Source: Actinophytocola sp050699915 (GTDB taxonomy: Bacteria; Actinomycetota; Actinomycetes; Mycobacteriales; Pseudonocardiaceae). From it: a stretch of DNA of 63,421 nt. Where the stretch lies: positions 1 through 63,421 of the forward strand of contig NZ_JBOHGA010000006.1 in the NCBI RefSeq assembly GCF_050699915.1. The letters run 5' to 3'. How positions within the stretch are numbered: the first letter of the stretch is position 1; the number at the start of each line of letters is the position of its first letter. The position numbers and the translations under genes were made by a program. Below the pieces are notes generated by a model. It saw only the letters and a program-made list of their open reading frames with translations, was not told where the DNA came from and ran no database searches. Of this stretch, positions 9,041 through 17,835 are shown one piece after another.

Positions 9041-10257
9041 CGGTACAGGATGACCTCGACCTCGGCGCCCGCGTCCAGCCCCGTCGACGGTTCGGGCACG
9101 ACCAGGTATCCATCGGCCCGGGTCAGCACGGACAGCAGCGCGGACGGTCCGAACAACGGCTCGGCGGCCCCGTCGCGCACTCGGACCTGGACCACGTCGA
9201 GCCGCCCGGCCGCGGACGGCAGGTCCCGCGACAGCCGGGCCCGGGTGCTCGGCGCGGGTGGCGGCGTCTCGCAGCCGGCGAGCCGCCACAGCAGGGGCAC
9301 GCCGACCTGGCCGAACACGACCAGTGCCGACAGAGGGTTCCCCGGCAGCCCGATCAGTGGCGTGCCGGCGCAGTCGGCCAGCAGCGTGGGCTTGCCGGGC
9401 TTGATGGCGAGCCCGTGGCACCAGACATCGCCGACCGCGGCGACCGCGCCGGCGGTCTCGTCCCGCGCACCGACGGACGACCCGGCGGACACGACGACGA
9501 GATCGGCGTCCGGCAGCACCTCGGTGAGCCGGGTCTTCAGCGCTCCTGGCTCGTCGCTCACGATCCCGGCCACTGCCGGCTCGCCACCGGCGTCGGTCAC
9601 GAGTCCGGCGAGCGCGGAGGCGGTGGCGTCTCGGACCTGCCCGGCTGAGAGGGTCGTCGTGGACGGCGGGACGACCTCGTCGCCGGTGGAGATGATCGCG
9701 ACCCGGGGGCGGGCGTGGACCGCGACCCTCGTCACGCCCGCGGCGGCGAGCAGCCCGAGGTCCGGAGCGCGCAGCGGCCGGCCGCCGGACACGAGCGGCG
9801 CCCCGGCGGCGACGTCCTCGTCGGCCCGGACGAGACCCCCACCAGGTGCGACGGGACGGGTGACCTCGATGGTGCCGGGCATCGTCTCGGCGGTGTACTC
9901 GACCATCACCACGGCGTCCGCGCCATCGGGCAGCACTCCCCCGGTCGGCATGGCCACGCAGCCGCCCGGACGCACGGTGACGTCCGGTGCCGCGCCCATC
10001 AGGACGGCGCCGAGCAGGTCCAGATAGGACGGCAGGCCGTCCGACGCGCCGAACGTGTCTGCCGCGCGGACGGCGTAACCGTCCACAGTGGACTTGACGA
10101 ATCCCGGCAGCGGTCCGGGTGCGGTTATGTCAGTGGCCGGCACCCGGTGCAGCGCATCAGCGAGGGTCACGTCCGCTACGGCGGTGCGGTGGCCGGGACG
10201 GAAGCCCGCGAGTGCGTCGGCGACCGTGCGGGCGGTGAAGAACTCGCGTCCACTCAC
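9037..10257 (-). CDS. moeA: MoeA molybdopterin molybdo/tungstotransferase
   Basis: 406 residues from GTG 10257, chosen because GAGGAGG lies five bases upstream. A stand-alone MoeA: KSTVDGYAVRAADT in the substrate-binding domain, ISTGDEVVPP, SAGSSVGARDE and GLPGNPLSA in the metal-insertion domain. MoeA inserts the metal oxyanion into AMP-activated molybdopterin. The window has a second, PBP-fused MoeA immediately downstream with a 4-base overlap. Paired MoeA paralogues are a known arrangement in organisms that handle both molybdenum and tungsten, where each may serve one metal. Here that division of labour is inference from the tungstate transporter in the same operon. Confidence 0.93.
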   Translation of the reverse strand: MSGREFFTARTVADALAGFRPGHRTAVADVTLADALHRVPATDITAPGPLPGFVKSTVDGYAVRAADTFGASDGLPSYLDLLGAVLMGAAPDVTVRPGGCVAMPTGGVLPDGADAVVMVEYTAETMPGTIEVTRPVAPGGGLVRADEDVAAGAPLVSGGRPLRAPDLGLLAAAGVTRVAVHARPRVAIISTGDEVVPPSTTTLSAGQVRDATASALAGLVTDAGGEPAVAGIVSDEPGALKTRLTEVLPDADLVVVSAGSSVGARDETAGAVAAVGDVWCHGLAIKPGKPTLLADCAGTPLIGLPGNPLSALVVFGQVGVPLLWRLAGCETPPPAPSTRARLSRDLPSAAGRLDVVQVRVRDGAAEPLFGPSALLSVLTRADGYLVVPEPSTGLDAGAEVEVILYR

Positions 10258-10325
10258 GACGCCTCCTCGCAGGCTCGGAGACGCCACTCGCGGTCGCCCT
10301 GTGACATATTCGCTCGCAAGCTCGC

Positions 10326-12080
10326 TCAGCGGTCCGGCTGGTCCTTCGCACCATTCGGCCGCGGCTGGGGACGGGCCGAGGCTCCGCCCTTGTCGAGCCC
10401 GAGCACCGACACCACCGGGCCGAGCGCCACCTGCCCGAGACCGCAGATCGACGTCTTGCGCATGGCCTCCTCCAGCTGCAGGATGCGCCCACGTCGCGCG
10501 TCGTCGAGTGGGGCGCCGGAGTCCAGCGTCTCCCGCAGCAGTGTGTGGGCCTTGGTGGACCCGACCCGACAGGGCACGCACTTGCCGCAGGACTCGTTGC
10601 GGAAGAAGCGCAACACGTTCGTGGACGCGGCCAGCAGGTCGGTGCCCTCCGCGAGGACGACGAGTGCTCCCGAACCCAGCATGGTGCCGGCCTCGGCGAG
10701 GGTGCCGAAGTCCAGCACGAGGTCGAGCTGGTCCGGTCCGATGAAGTTCGAGGACGCACCACCGGGCTGGACCGCGCCGACCGCCCGGCCGCCGGACACG
10801 CCGCCCGCGGCGTCGATCAGGTCGCGCACCGTCGTACCCATCGGCACGCAGTACACCGCCGGGTCCTCGACGTGGCCGGACACGGCGAAGAACTTCCAGC
10901 CGACCGAGTCGCCGATGCCCTGGTCCTGCCACCACTGCGCGCCGCGCTGCGCGATCACCGGCACGTCCGCGAACGTCTCCACCGAGTTCATCAGCGTCGG
11001 CCGGCCGTGCAGGCCGTACGTGCCCGGGAACGGCGGCTTGTTCCGCGGCTCGCCGCGGTGGCCTTCCATGCACTCCAACAGCGCGGTCTCCTCGCCGAGG
11101 ATGTAACCGCCCGGCGAGACGAAGACCTCGAGCTCGAGCCTGCGCCCGCTGCCGCACGCGTCCGGCCCGATGACACCGGTCGCGCGCAACGCCTCGATCT
11201 CCGCGTGCAGGACGCGCTCTTCCGGGCCGTACTCGTGGCGGATGAACACCCAGCCCTGCTCGGCGCCGACCACGGCCATGCCGAGCAGCAGCCCCTCCAG
11301 TACGAGGTGCGGCTGGTCGGCGAGGATCTGCCGGTCCTTGAACGTGCCCGGCTCGGACTCGTCGGCGTTGCAGATCGCGTACTTGACCGGGTCGTCGGTG
11401 CCCGCGACCAGCTCCCACTTCTTGCCGGTGGGGAAGCCCGCGCCGCCCATGCCGCGCAGGCCCGACTCCGACAGCGCTGCCACGACGTCCTCGGCGCGCA
11501 GCTCGCCGCGCAACAGCGCGCGCAGCGACGCGTACCGCTCGGCTACGCCCGAGCTGGCCGGGTACGGGTCGTTCGGCCACGGCTCGGTCCGGCTCGGCGT
11601 CGCGACCGGCTCGCCGACCCCGTCGCCGCGGGCCGCCGTCACCAGCGAGTCCACATCGGACATCGGACCGGGGTGCTCGTTGACCGCCGCCGCCGGGGCC
11701 ACGTCGCAGCGGCCGAGGCAGGACACCTCCACGAGCTCGACGTCGGTGTCCTCGCCGTACCGCGCGCGTACCTCGGCGATCCGGTCCTCGCCGGAACGGG
11801 CCCAGCAGGACAGGTCGTGGCAGACGTGCAGCGCGACCTTCGCCGGTGGGCTCGTGCGGAAGTGCGGATAGAACGAGATGAGCCCCTCGATCTCGTACCG
11901 CGGCCGCCGGGCCTCGCGGGCCAGCTCCTCGAGCTCCTCGCGGGGCAGCCAACCCAGCCGCGCCTGGATCGCGTTCAACGCGGGGACCAGCGACGGCCCG
12001 GGGAACTTCCCGGCCCGCGCCTCCACCCCCGGAACGCGACGCGCCCGGGCCTGTGCCGCCCGCTCGGGACTCAACGTCAT
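10326..12080 (-). CDS. fdhB: NAD-dependent formate dehydrogenase beta subunit (NuoE-NuoF fusion)
   Basis: 584 residues from ATG 12080, overlapping the fdhA stop by ATGA. The N-terminal ~160 residues are a NuoE/FdsG-type [2Fe-2S] thioredoxin-like domain (CHDLSCW, then CLGRCDVAP). The rest is NuoF/FdsB: the NADH/FMN site GMGGAGFPTGKKW, ICNADESEPGTFKDR, and a [4Fe-4S] motif ESCGKCVPCRVG with a later Cys in SICGLGQ. It would pass electrons from the formate site to NAD+ in the cytoplasm. In FdsGBA-type enzymes these are two genes; here they are fused. Downstream moeA follows after 68 bp. Confidence 0.93.
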   Translation of the reverse strand: MTLSPERAAQARARRVPGVEARAGKFPGPSLVPALNAIQARLGWLPREELEELAREARRPRYEIEGLISFYPHFRTSPPAKVALHVCHDLSCWARSGEDRIAEVRARYGEDTDVELVEVSCLGRCDVAPAAAVNEHPGPMSDVDSLVTAARGDGVGEPVATPSRTEPWPNDPYPASSGVAERYASLRALLRGELRAEDVVAALSESGLRGMGGAGFPTGKKWELVAGTDDPVKYAICNADESEPGTFKDRQILADQPHLVLEGLLLGMAVVGAEQGWVFIRHEYGPEERVLHAEIEALRATGVIGPDACGSGRRLELEVFVSPGGYILGEETALLECMEGHRGEPRNKPPFPGTYGLHGRPTLMNSVETFADVPVIAQRGAQWWQDQGIGDSVGWKFFAVSGHVEDPAVYCVPMGTTVRDLIDAAGGVSGGRAVGAVQPGGASSNFIGPDQLDLVLDFGTLAEAGTMLGSGALVVLAEGTDLLAASTNVLRFFRNESCGKCVPCRVGSTKAHTLLRETLDSGAPLDDARRGRILQLEEAMRKTSICGLGQVALGPVVSVLGLDKGGASARPQPRPNGAKDQPDR

Positions 12081-15058
12081 TGCTGCGCTCCCAGAACCGT
12101 CGCGGAACCGTTCGTCGCGTGCTCGGCGCCCAGCGCCTCGACCTGCACCGCGCAGAACTTGAACTCGGGGATCTTGCCGAACGGGTCGATCTCGTCGATC
12201 GTCAGCAGGTTCGCCGCCGCCTCCCGGAAGTGGAACGGGATGAAGCAGTTGCCCAGCTGTTCGCGGTGCGAGATCCGCACCTGAATCTCGATCACCCCGC
12301 GTCGCGACCGCACCCGCACCCGCTCGCCGTGCGCGAGGCCACGGTCGGCCGCGTCCTTGGGGTGCAGGTACACCTCGGCGATCGGCGCGATCGTGTCCAG
12401 CGCGAACGAGCGGCGCGTCATCGACCCGGTGTGCCAGTGTTCGAGCAGCCGGCCGGTATTGAGCACGAGCGGGTACTCCGCGTCGGGAAGCTCCTTGGCG
12501 GGCAACCATTGTGCGGGTACCAGGTGCGCGAGCCCGTCGTCGGTGTTGAACCGCTCGTCGAACAGCACGACGGTCCCGTCCGTGTTCTCGGGGTCGGCGT
12601 TCGGGTAGAGCTTGCCGGAGAGCCCGAGGTTGTCGTGGCGCAGGTTCTTGTACGACGGCATGAGCCCGACCATCTCGTCGAACACCTCGCTGGAGGAGGT
12701 GTAGGACCAGTCCAGCCCGACGCGCTGTGCGATGTCCTGGACGACCTCCCAGTCCACCCGCGCCTGGCCCGGCGGATCCATCACCTTGCGACCGAGCTGC
12801 ACGCGGCGGTCGGTGTTGGTGTAGCTGCCGTCCTTCTCCAGGTAGGACGAGGCCGGCAGGATCACGTCGGCGAACTCCGCGGTCTCGGTGAGGAAGATGT
12901 CCTGCACCACCAGGAAGTCCAGCGTCGCCAACGCCTTGCGCACCTTGTTGATGTTCGGGTCGGAGAGGAACGGGTTCTCGCCCAGCATGTACATGCCGCG
13001 CACGCCGTCGGGCTTGAGCACCGAGCCGATGATCTCGGTGACGGTCAGCCCGCGCTTCGGGTCGAGTTTCGTGCCCCACGCCTGCTCGAACAGCTCGCGC
13101 GTGCCGTCCTTGTCCACGCCCTGGTAGTCCGGGTAGAACATCGGGATCAGCCCGGCGTCCGAGGCCCCCTGCACGTTGTTCTGCCCGCGCAGGGGATGCA
13201 GGCCCGCGCCGGGCTTGCCGACGTTGCCCGTGATCGAGCACATGGCGATCAGGCAGCGGGCGTTGTCCGTGCCGGTGGTGTGCTGGGAGATGCCCATCCC
13301 CCAGTAGATGACGCCGGCGCCCGCCTCGCCCCACAGCTTGGCGACCTCGCGGATCATGTCGGCGTCGATGCCGGAGATCTGCGCGGCGCGCTCCGGCGGG
13401 TAGTCGGCGACCGTGCGGGCCAGCTCGTCGTAGTTCGACACGCGGGCGGCGATGAACTCGCGGTCGATCAGCCCGAGGCGGATGACCTCGTGCATGATCC
13501 CGTTGTAGAACGCCACGTCCGTGCCGGGCTTGACCTGGCAGTGGTAGTCCGCGTGCTCGGCGACCGTGCTGGCGCGCGGGTCCACGTAGACGATCTTCGT
13601 GCCGCGGCGGCGGGCCTGCTTGAAGAACGAGCTCGCCACCGGGTGGTTCGCGGTCGGGTTGGACCCGGTGATGATCACGACGTCTGCGTTGGCCACGTCG
13701 CCGTAGGTCGTGGACACCGCACCGGAGCCGACGCCCTCGAACAGCGCGGCGACCGAGGAGGCGTGGCACAGCCGCGTGCAGTGGTCGACGTTGTTGGTGC
13801 CGAAGCCGGTCCGGATCAGCTTCTGGAAGAGGTAGGCCTCCTCGTTGGAGCACTTCGCCGAGCCGAACCCGGCGATCGCGCCCGGGCCGCCCTCGGCGTG
13901 GATCTCCTTGAGCCGCCTGGCGACGAGGTCGAGCGCCTCTTCCCAAGACGCCTCCCGGAAGTAGGGCATGACCTCGTCGTAGTCGACCAGGCCGCCGGGC
14001 TTGCGGCGGCCGTCGCGGCCCTTCTTCTTCTCGCTGCGCCCGTTCTTCTCGTCGCGCCCGCCGCCGCTGCGGTTGCCGCCCGCCCCGCCCCGGCCGCGGT
14101 CGTTGTCCATGTCGCCGCGGACGTCGGCGGACAGCGCGCCCTTCGGATAGGCGGAGTCGACGCGGATCAAGGGCTTGGTCAGCCGCTGGGGTGAGGCCGC
14201 GTAGTCCCAGCCGTAGCGGCCCTTCACGCACAGCCGGCTCTGCGAACCGGGCTGGTCGCGACCCTCGGCGAACGCGATCGCGCCTCGCTCCCGGTCCACG
14301 TAGTAGGTCAGCGCGCAGCCGACGCCGCAGTACGGGCAGACGCTGTCGACGGCGTCGAGCTGCTCGCGCGGCTGGATCGGGATGTTGTTGATCGCCTTGT
14401 TGGTCAGTGCGCCGGTCGGGCAGGCCTGCACGCACTCACCGCACGTCACGCAGGAGCTCGCGCCCATCGGGTCGTTGAGGTCGAACGCGATGGTCGTCGA
14501 GTAGCCCTTGCCGGAGCGGCCGATGACGTCGTTGCCCTGGATGTCGTCGCACGCGCGCACGCAGCGGTCGCAGAGGATGCAGGCGTCGTGGTCGACGTCG
14601 ATGACCGGGTTCGACGAGTCGTGGCCGCGGCCCGAGCCACACGGCAGGTCGGTCGTCTCGCGGGCCACGTCGAACCCGTCGGCCAGGTCCAGCAACAAAT
14701 TGTCGGCCGTCGTCGTCTGCTTCGGGTCCTCGGCGCGCGGGGGCTGGTCGGCGACCAGCAGCTCGGTCAGCACCGCCCGGTTGCGCTCGATCTCCTCGGT
14801 CTTCGTCTTGACCGTCATGCCGTCCTCGCACGGCCGCACGCAGGCGGCGGCGAACACGCGTCCGCCGGTGTCGACCACGCACATGCGGCACACGCCGACC
14901 GGGTCGTAGCGTTCGTCGTGGCACAGCACCGGGATGTCGACCCCGACCTGCTTGGCGGCGTCGTAGATCGTGGTGCCCTCCGGCACGGTCACCGACCGCC
15001 CGTTGATCTCGACGGCCACCGTCCGCACGGACGTCCCCGGCTCCTCGAGAGTCGTCAT
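12077..15058 (-). CDS. fdhA: Formate dehydrogenase alpha subunit (W/Mo-bis-MGD, NuoG-like N-terminus)
   Basis: 993 residues; ATG 15058 is chosen for GGAG seven bases upstream. Order of domains: a [2Fe-2S] ferredoxin domain (Cys46, 57, 60, 73); two [4Fe-4S] clusters (Cys160/163/166/170 and 203/206/209/213); a MopB [4Fe-4S] motif (Cys241/244/248/277); then the bis-MGD catalytic domain. The metal ligand is Cys431 in RLCHASS, so this is a cysteine, not selenocysteine, enzyme. Unusually, a Gly/Arg/Lys/Asp-rich linker of ~45 residues (about 312-357) interrupts the usual junction before SWEEAL. It oxidises formate to CO2 and feeds the NuoE/F-like partner. No fdhD is in the window; it would have to be elsewhere. 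Confidence 0.94.
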   Translation of the reverse strand: MTTLEEPGTSVRTVAVEINGRSVTVPEGTTIYDAAKQVGVDIPVLCHDERYDPVGVCRMCVVDTGGRVFAAACVRPCEDGMTVKTKTEEIERNRAVLTELLVADQPPRAEDPKQTTTADNLLLDLADGFDVARETTDLPCGSGRGHDSSNPVIDVDHDACILCDRCVRACDDIQGNDVIGRSGKGYSTTIAFDLNDPMGASSCVTCGECVQACPTGALTNKAINNIPIQPREQLDAVDSVCPYCGVGCALTYYVDRERGAIAFAEGRDQPGSQSRLCVKGRYGWDYAASPQRLTKPLIRVDSAYPKGALSADVRGDMDNDRGRGGAGGNRSGGGRDEKNGRSEKKKGRDGRRKPGGLVDYDEVMPYFREASWEEALDLVARRLKEIHAEGGPGAIAGFGSAKCSNEEAYLFQKLIRTGFGTNNVDHCTRLCHASSVAALFEGVGSGAVSTTYGDVANADVVIITGSNPTANHPVASSFFKQARRRGTKIVYVDPRASTVAEHADYHCQVKPGTDVAFYNGIMHEVIRLGLIDREFIAARVSNYDELARTVADYPPERAAQISGIDADMIREVAKLWGEAGAGVIYWGMGISQHTTGTDNARCLIAMCSITGNVGKPGAGLHPLRGQNNVQGASDAGLIPMFYPDYQGVDKDGTRELFEQAWGTKLDPKRGLTVTEIIGSVLKPDGVRGMYMLGENPFLSDPNINKVRKALATLDFLVVQDIFLTETAEFADVILPASSYLEKDGSYTNTDRRVQLGRKVMDPPGQARVDWEVVQDIAQRVGLDWSYTSSSEVFDEMVGLMPSYKNLRHDNLGLSGKLYPNADPENTDGTVVLFDERFNTDDGLAHLVPAQWLPAKELPDAEYPLVLNTGRLLEHWHTGSMTRRSFALDTIAPIAEVYLHPKDAADRGLAHGERVRVRSRRGVIEIQVRISHREQLGNCFIPFHFREAAANLLTIDEIDPFGKIPEFKFCAVQVEALGAEHATNGSATVLGAQQ

Positions 15059-15121
15059 CCTGACTCCGTCCCTCGGCATTGCATACAGCATACCGTTCGT
15101 GCCGCTGCTGTGTCGCCGACG

Positions 15122-16924
15122 CTAGGGGTCGAGCAGAAGATCCGCCAGATCGGCCTCGGCCACCCGGCCCTGTTCATCCAGCCCGCGCGCCACGTAGTAG
15201 CCCGAGACCATCGACCGCAGCCGCTCGGCGCTCAGTGTCACGCTGCGCCCCGAGCCCAGTTCGAGCGGCGTCTCCAGCATCCTTACGGGCAGCGTATCGT
15301 CCGCCGCACTGGCGCCTTCCCGCAGGTTGAACGCCCTTTTCGCGCGGACGATCCGGCGGGCGGCGGTGCGTAGCTCGGCGGCGTCGAGGTCCCAACCGGT
15401 GACCATGGCGAGCAGCCGGGCCCACTCGGTGAACGGGTCCTCGAACACGCCGCGGAGGAACTTGCACAAGATCATCGAATCCATCACGGCCGCGCGGTCC
15501 TCGGTGTCCACGGCCGCCGCGACGTGTGCCGAGCCGCCGGCGAATCGGTCCAGGTCGCCGGACAGGTCGGCCTCGTAGGCGCCGGAGCGGTTGTGGTCGG
15601 CGCCGCGGGCGTTGACCGCGAGACCCAGCGCCATCGACTGCAGGCTGCGCGGCTCGTAGCCGGGCATCTCCAGGCCCTTGACCTGGGCGGCGAAGTCGAT
15701 CGAGCCCTCGCCGACCAGCTCGGCGGCGCGGCGGGAGCCGTGCGCGAGCAGCTCGCCCAGGCCGGCCTTGCGCTCGCCGATCTCGTCGAGCGCGCGCAGC
15801 AGGGCGGCGCCGTCGCCGAAGCGCAGCCACGGCGCGTCGATGAGGCCCTTCTCCACGCACTCCATGGCCCAGGCGATCGTGCCGCCGGCGGAGATCGTGT
15901 CGATGCCCAGCTCGTCGCAGCGGGCACTCGCGGCGAACACGTCGTCCGGGTCGTCCACGGCGCACAGCGGGCCGAGCGCGAACACGTTCTCGTACTCCAT
16001 GCGCTGGCTGCCGCCGCCCTTGCGGGCGTAGATGTGCTCGCAGCCGATCGAGCACGACGCGCAGCTGTTGCGGGCCACGCCGCGCAGCTCGTGCAGCTCC
16101 TCGGCGGCCAGCTTGGGTGCGCCGTCGAACGTGGCCGCGGTGAAGTTGCGGGTGGGCAGCGTGCTGACCGCGTTGAACGCGAGCAGGTTCGCGAGCGTGC
16201 CGAGTTCGCGGTACTTGGCGGTCGCCGGACCGAAGCTCCGTTGCCGCAGGTCGCGAGCAGCCTGGAGCACGCCGGCCTGGTCGGCCACGCCGACCTTGGT
16301 GGCCGCCTTCACGAGCACGGCCTTGATGTTCTTCGCCCCAAGAGCCGCGCCCAGCCCACCCCGGCCGGCGTGTCGACCGTCGTGGCTGATCGTCGCGTAC
16401 CGCACGCCACGCTCCCCTGCCGGACCGATCGCCGCGGTCCGCCAGCCACGCCCGAACCGTTGCCGCGCCTGTGTTTCCGCGTCTGCGGCCGGCAGACCCG
16501 CCAGCTCGGGCGCGGGTTCGAGCCGCGCGCCGTCCCCGTCGACGAGGAGCACCGACAGCTCATCGGCACGGCCGCGGATCACGATCGCGTCGTGCCCGGT
16601 GAGCTTGCCGGAGATGGCGAACTGGCTGGAGGCGAGCGCGTCGGTGAGCAGGCCGGTCAGCGGGGACTTGGCGACGACGGCGAACTTGGCGCTCGTCGTC
16701 AGCGGCGTGCCGACCAACGAGGAGAACACGAACGCGAGCGGCGCCTCCGGGGCGAGCGGATCGACTCGCGGCGGGGCGAGGCGATGCATGAGCCAGGTGC
16801 CCAGCCCGACACCCCCGAGGTAGGCACGTAGCACCTGGTCGGAGAGCTGGATCGGGGTACCCGCGGCGTCGCGGCCGCTGATGTCGACGACCAGCGCCCG
16901 TCCGAAGAATCCACCAGGGGCCAC
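15122..16924 (-). CDS. aor: Aldehyde:ferredoxin oxidoreductase (tungsten enzyme)
   Basis: 600 residues from GTG 16924, the usual AOR length. Visible signatures: the N-terminal YLGGVGLGTWLM; the cofactor-contacting GRGGLGAALGAKNIKAV (187-203); a [4Fe-4S] motif with Cys288, 291 and 295 (CASCSIGC) plus a distal Cys in SMILCKF; and the ARGADHNRSGAY region. Family members hold tungsten on two molybdopterins without nucleotide and oxidise aldehydes to acids. They are well known in anaerobes and rarer in aerobic actinomycetes. No AorA/AorC-type electron partner is present; the NuoE/F-like FdhB is the only nearby candidate. It starts 16 bp after mobA-moaD. Confidence 0.93.
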   Translation of the reverse strand: MAPGGFFGRALVVDISGRDAAGTPIQLSDQVLRAYLGGVGLGTWLMHRLAPPRVDPLAPEAPLAFVFSSLVGTPLTTSAKFAVVAKSPLTGLLTDALASSQFAISGKLTGHDAIVIRGRADELSVLLVDGDGARLEPAPELAGLPAADAETQARQRFGRGWRTAAIGPAGERGVRYATISHDGRHAGRGGLGAALGAKNIKAVLVKAATKVGVADQAGVLQAARDLRQRSFGPATAKYRELGTLANLLAFNAVSTLPTRNFTAATFDGAPKLAAEELHELRGVARNSCASCSIGCEHIYARKGGGSQRMEYENVFALGPLCAVDDPDDVFAASARCDELGIDTISAGGTIAWAMECVEKGLIDAPWLRFGDGAALLRALDEIGERKAGLGELLAHGSRRAAELVGEGSIDFAAQVKGLEMPGYEPRSLQSMALGLAVNARGADHNRSGAYEADLSGDLDRFAGGSAHVAAAVDTEDRAAVMDSMILCKFLRGVFEDPFTEWARLLAMVTGWDLDAAELRTAARRIVRAKRAFNLREGASAADDTLPVRMLETPLELGSGRSVTLSAERLRSMVSGYYVARGLDEQGRVAEADLADLLLDP

Positions 16925-16940
16925 GTGTCGACTGTATGCC

Positions 16941-17786
16941 TCAACCGCCGGCGTCCGCCGACAGGAAGGCGACGCCGTCGCCCGCGACCAGCGGCATCCG
17001 GCCGTCCCGGGTCACCTGGTCACCGTTCACCGCGGCCACGACGTGGCGGTCGAACGTCAGCCCGACGGCGGCCGCGGCCGCGCCGATCGTCGCCGCGCGG
17101 ACCGTGCGCGGCCGGTGCCCACCACGCTTGGCCAGGGCCCCGAACCGCTCGACCGCGACCTCGGGCGGCTCCCGGTCCCGGGCGGCCGCGTAGTCCTCCG
17201 GGGTGTTGACGTTGACCACGGAGTCGAGCTCCGGGTCGAACTTGACGAGCGCCGCGTCGTCGAGCAGAGCCGCGTCGTCCAGCTGCCCGACCGCGCAGTG
17301 CTTGAAGATCATCCCCGGGCGCTGGTTGCCCTGCGCCAGCAGATCCGCCACCAGCCCCGCGATCCGGGTCCGATACCCGGCGGCGAGCGGCTGACGGAAG
17401 CCCCGCGCCACCGGCAACGCCACCTCGATGTCGTCGGTCAGCCCGCGCAGCACCCGTCGCACGTACGCGGGATGCAGGAAGGGCAGGTCCGTGGAACACA
17501 CGAACGCGGACTCGGCCCGGTCGGCGAGCGCCGCCAGTCCGGTGGCCAGCCCCTGCATCGGGCCGAGCCCCTCGACCGGGTCCTCGACCACCGCGATCCC
17601 GCTCGGCAGCTCCGGCAGTTCCTGGCCGGGCGCCGCGACCACGAGCACCGGCCCGTCGACCGCGCGCGCGAGAACGGCAGCGGCGCGGTACAGCAGCGTC
17701 GAGCCGTGCCACTCGAGGGCAGCCTTGGCCGCACCCATCCGGGTGGAACGTCCACCCGCGAGCACGATGCCAGCCGCGGTCGCCAC
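16941..17786 (-). CDS. mobA: MobA-like molybdenum cofactor guanylyltransferase fused to a MoaD-like domain
   Basis: 281 residues from GTG 17786; no clear ribosome site, so the start is the least certain in this operon. Residues ~1-195 are MobA: LAGGRSTRMGAAKAAL (GTP loop), then STDLPFL and VVNVNTPEDY. It attaches GMP to the pterin, needed for the bis-MGD of formate dehydrogenase. The C-terminal ~80 residues resemble MoaD, a ubiquitin-fold sulfur carrier, and end exactly in the diagnostic Gly-Gly (FLSADAGG-stop). MoaD donates sulfur for molybdopterin via its C-terminal thiocarboxylate. A fusion would join two separate steps, sulfur donation and nucleotide attachment, in one chain. Confidence 0.85.
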   Translation of the reverse strand: MATAAGIVLAGGRSTRMGAAKAALEWHGSTLLYRAAAVLARAVDGPVLVVAAPGQELPELPSGIAVVEDPVEGLGPMQGLATGLAALADRAESAFVCSTDLPFLHPAYVRRVLRGLTDDIEVALPVARGFRQPLAAGYRTRIAGLVADLLAQGNQRPGMIFKHCAVGQLDDAALLDDAALVKFDPELDSVVNVNTPEDYAAARDREPPEVAVERFGALAKRGGHRPRTVRAATIGAAAAAVGLTFDRHVVAAVNGDQVTRDGRMPLVAGDGVAFLSADAGG

Positions 17787-17835
17787 CTGAGCGATGATAG
17801 TCAGGCACGCACCCCGACCTCCGGCGTCGAGACCG

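Noticed and set aside
10326..14435. A minus-strand reading frame of over 1,300 codons spanning fdhB and part of fdhA
   Set aside because: Its upstream part is the antisense-like wrong frame of fdhA with Arg/Gly/Ala-rich junk; the real fdhB starts at 12080 with a coupled ATGA.
12077..15058. Selenocysteine in formate dehydrogenase
   Set aside because: The metal ligand position is an ordinary Cys codon in RLCHASS, and no in-frame TGA or SECIS-like hairpin follows.
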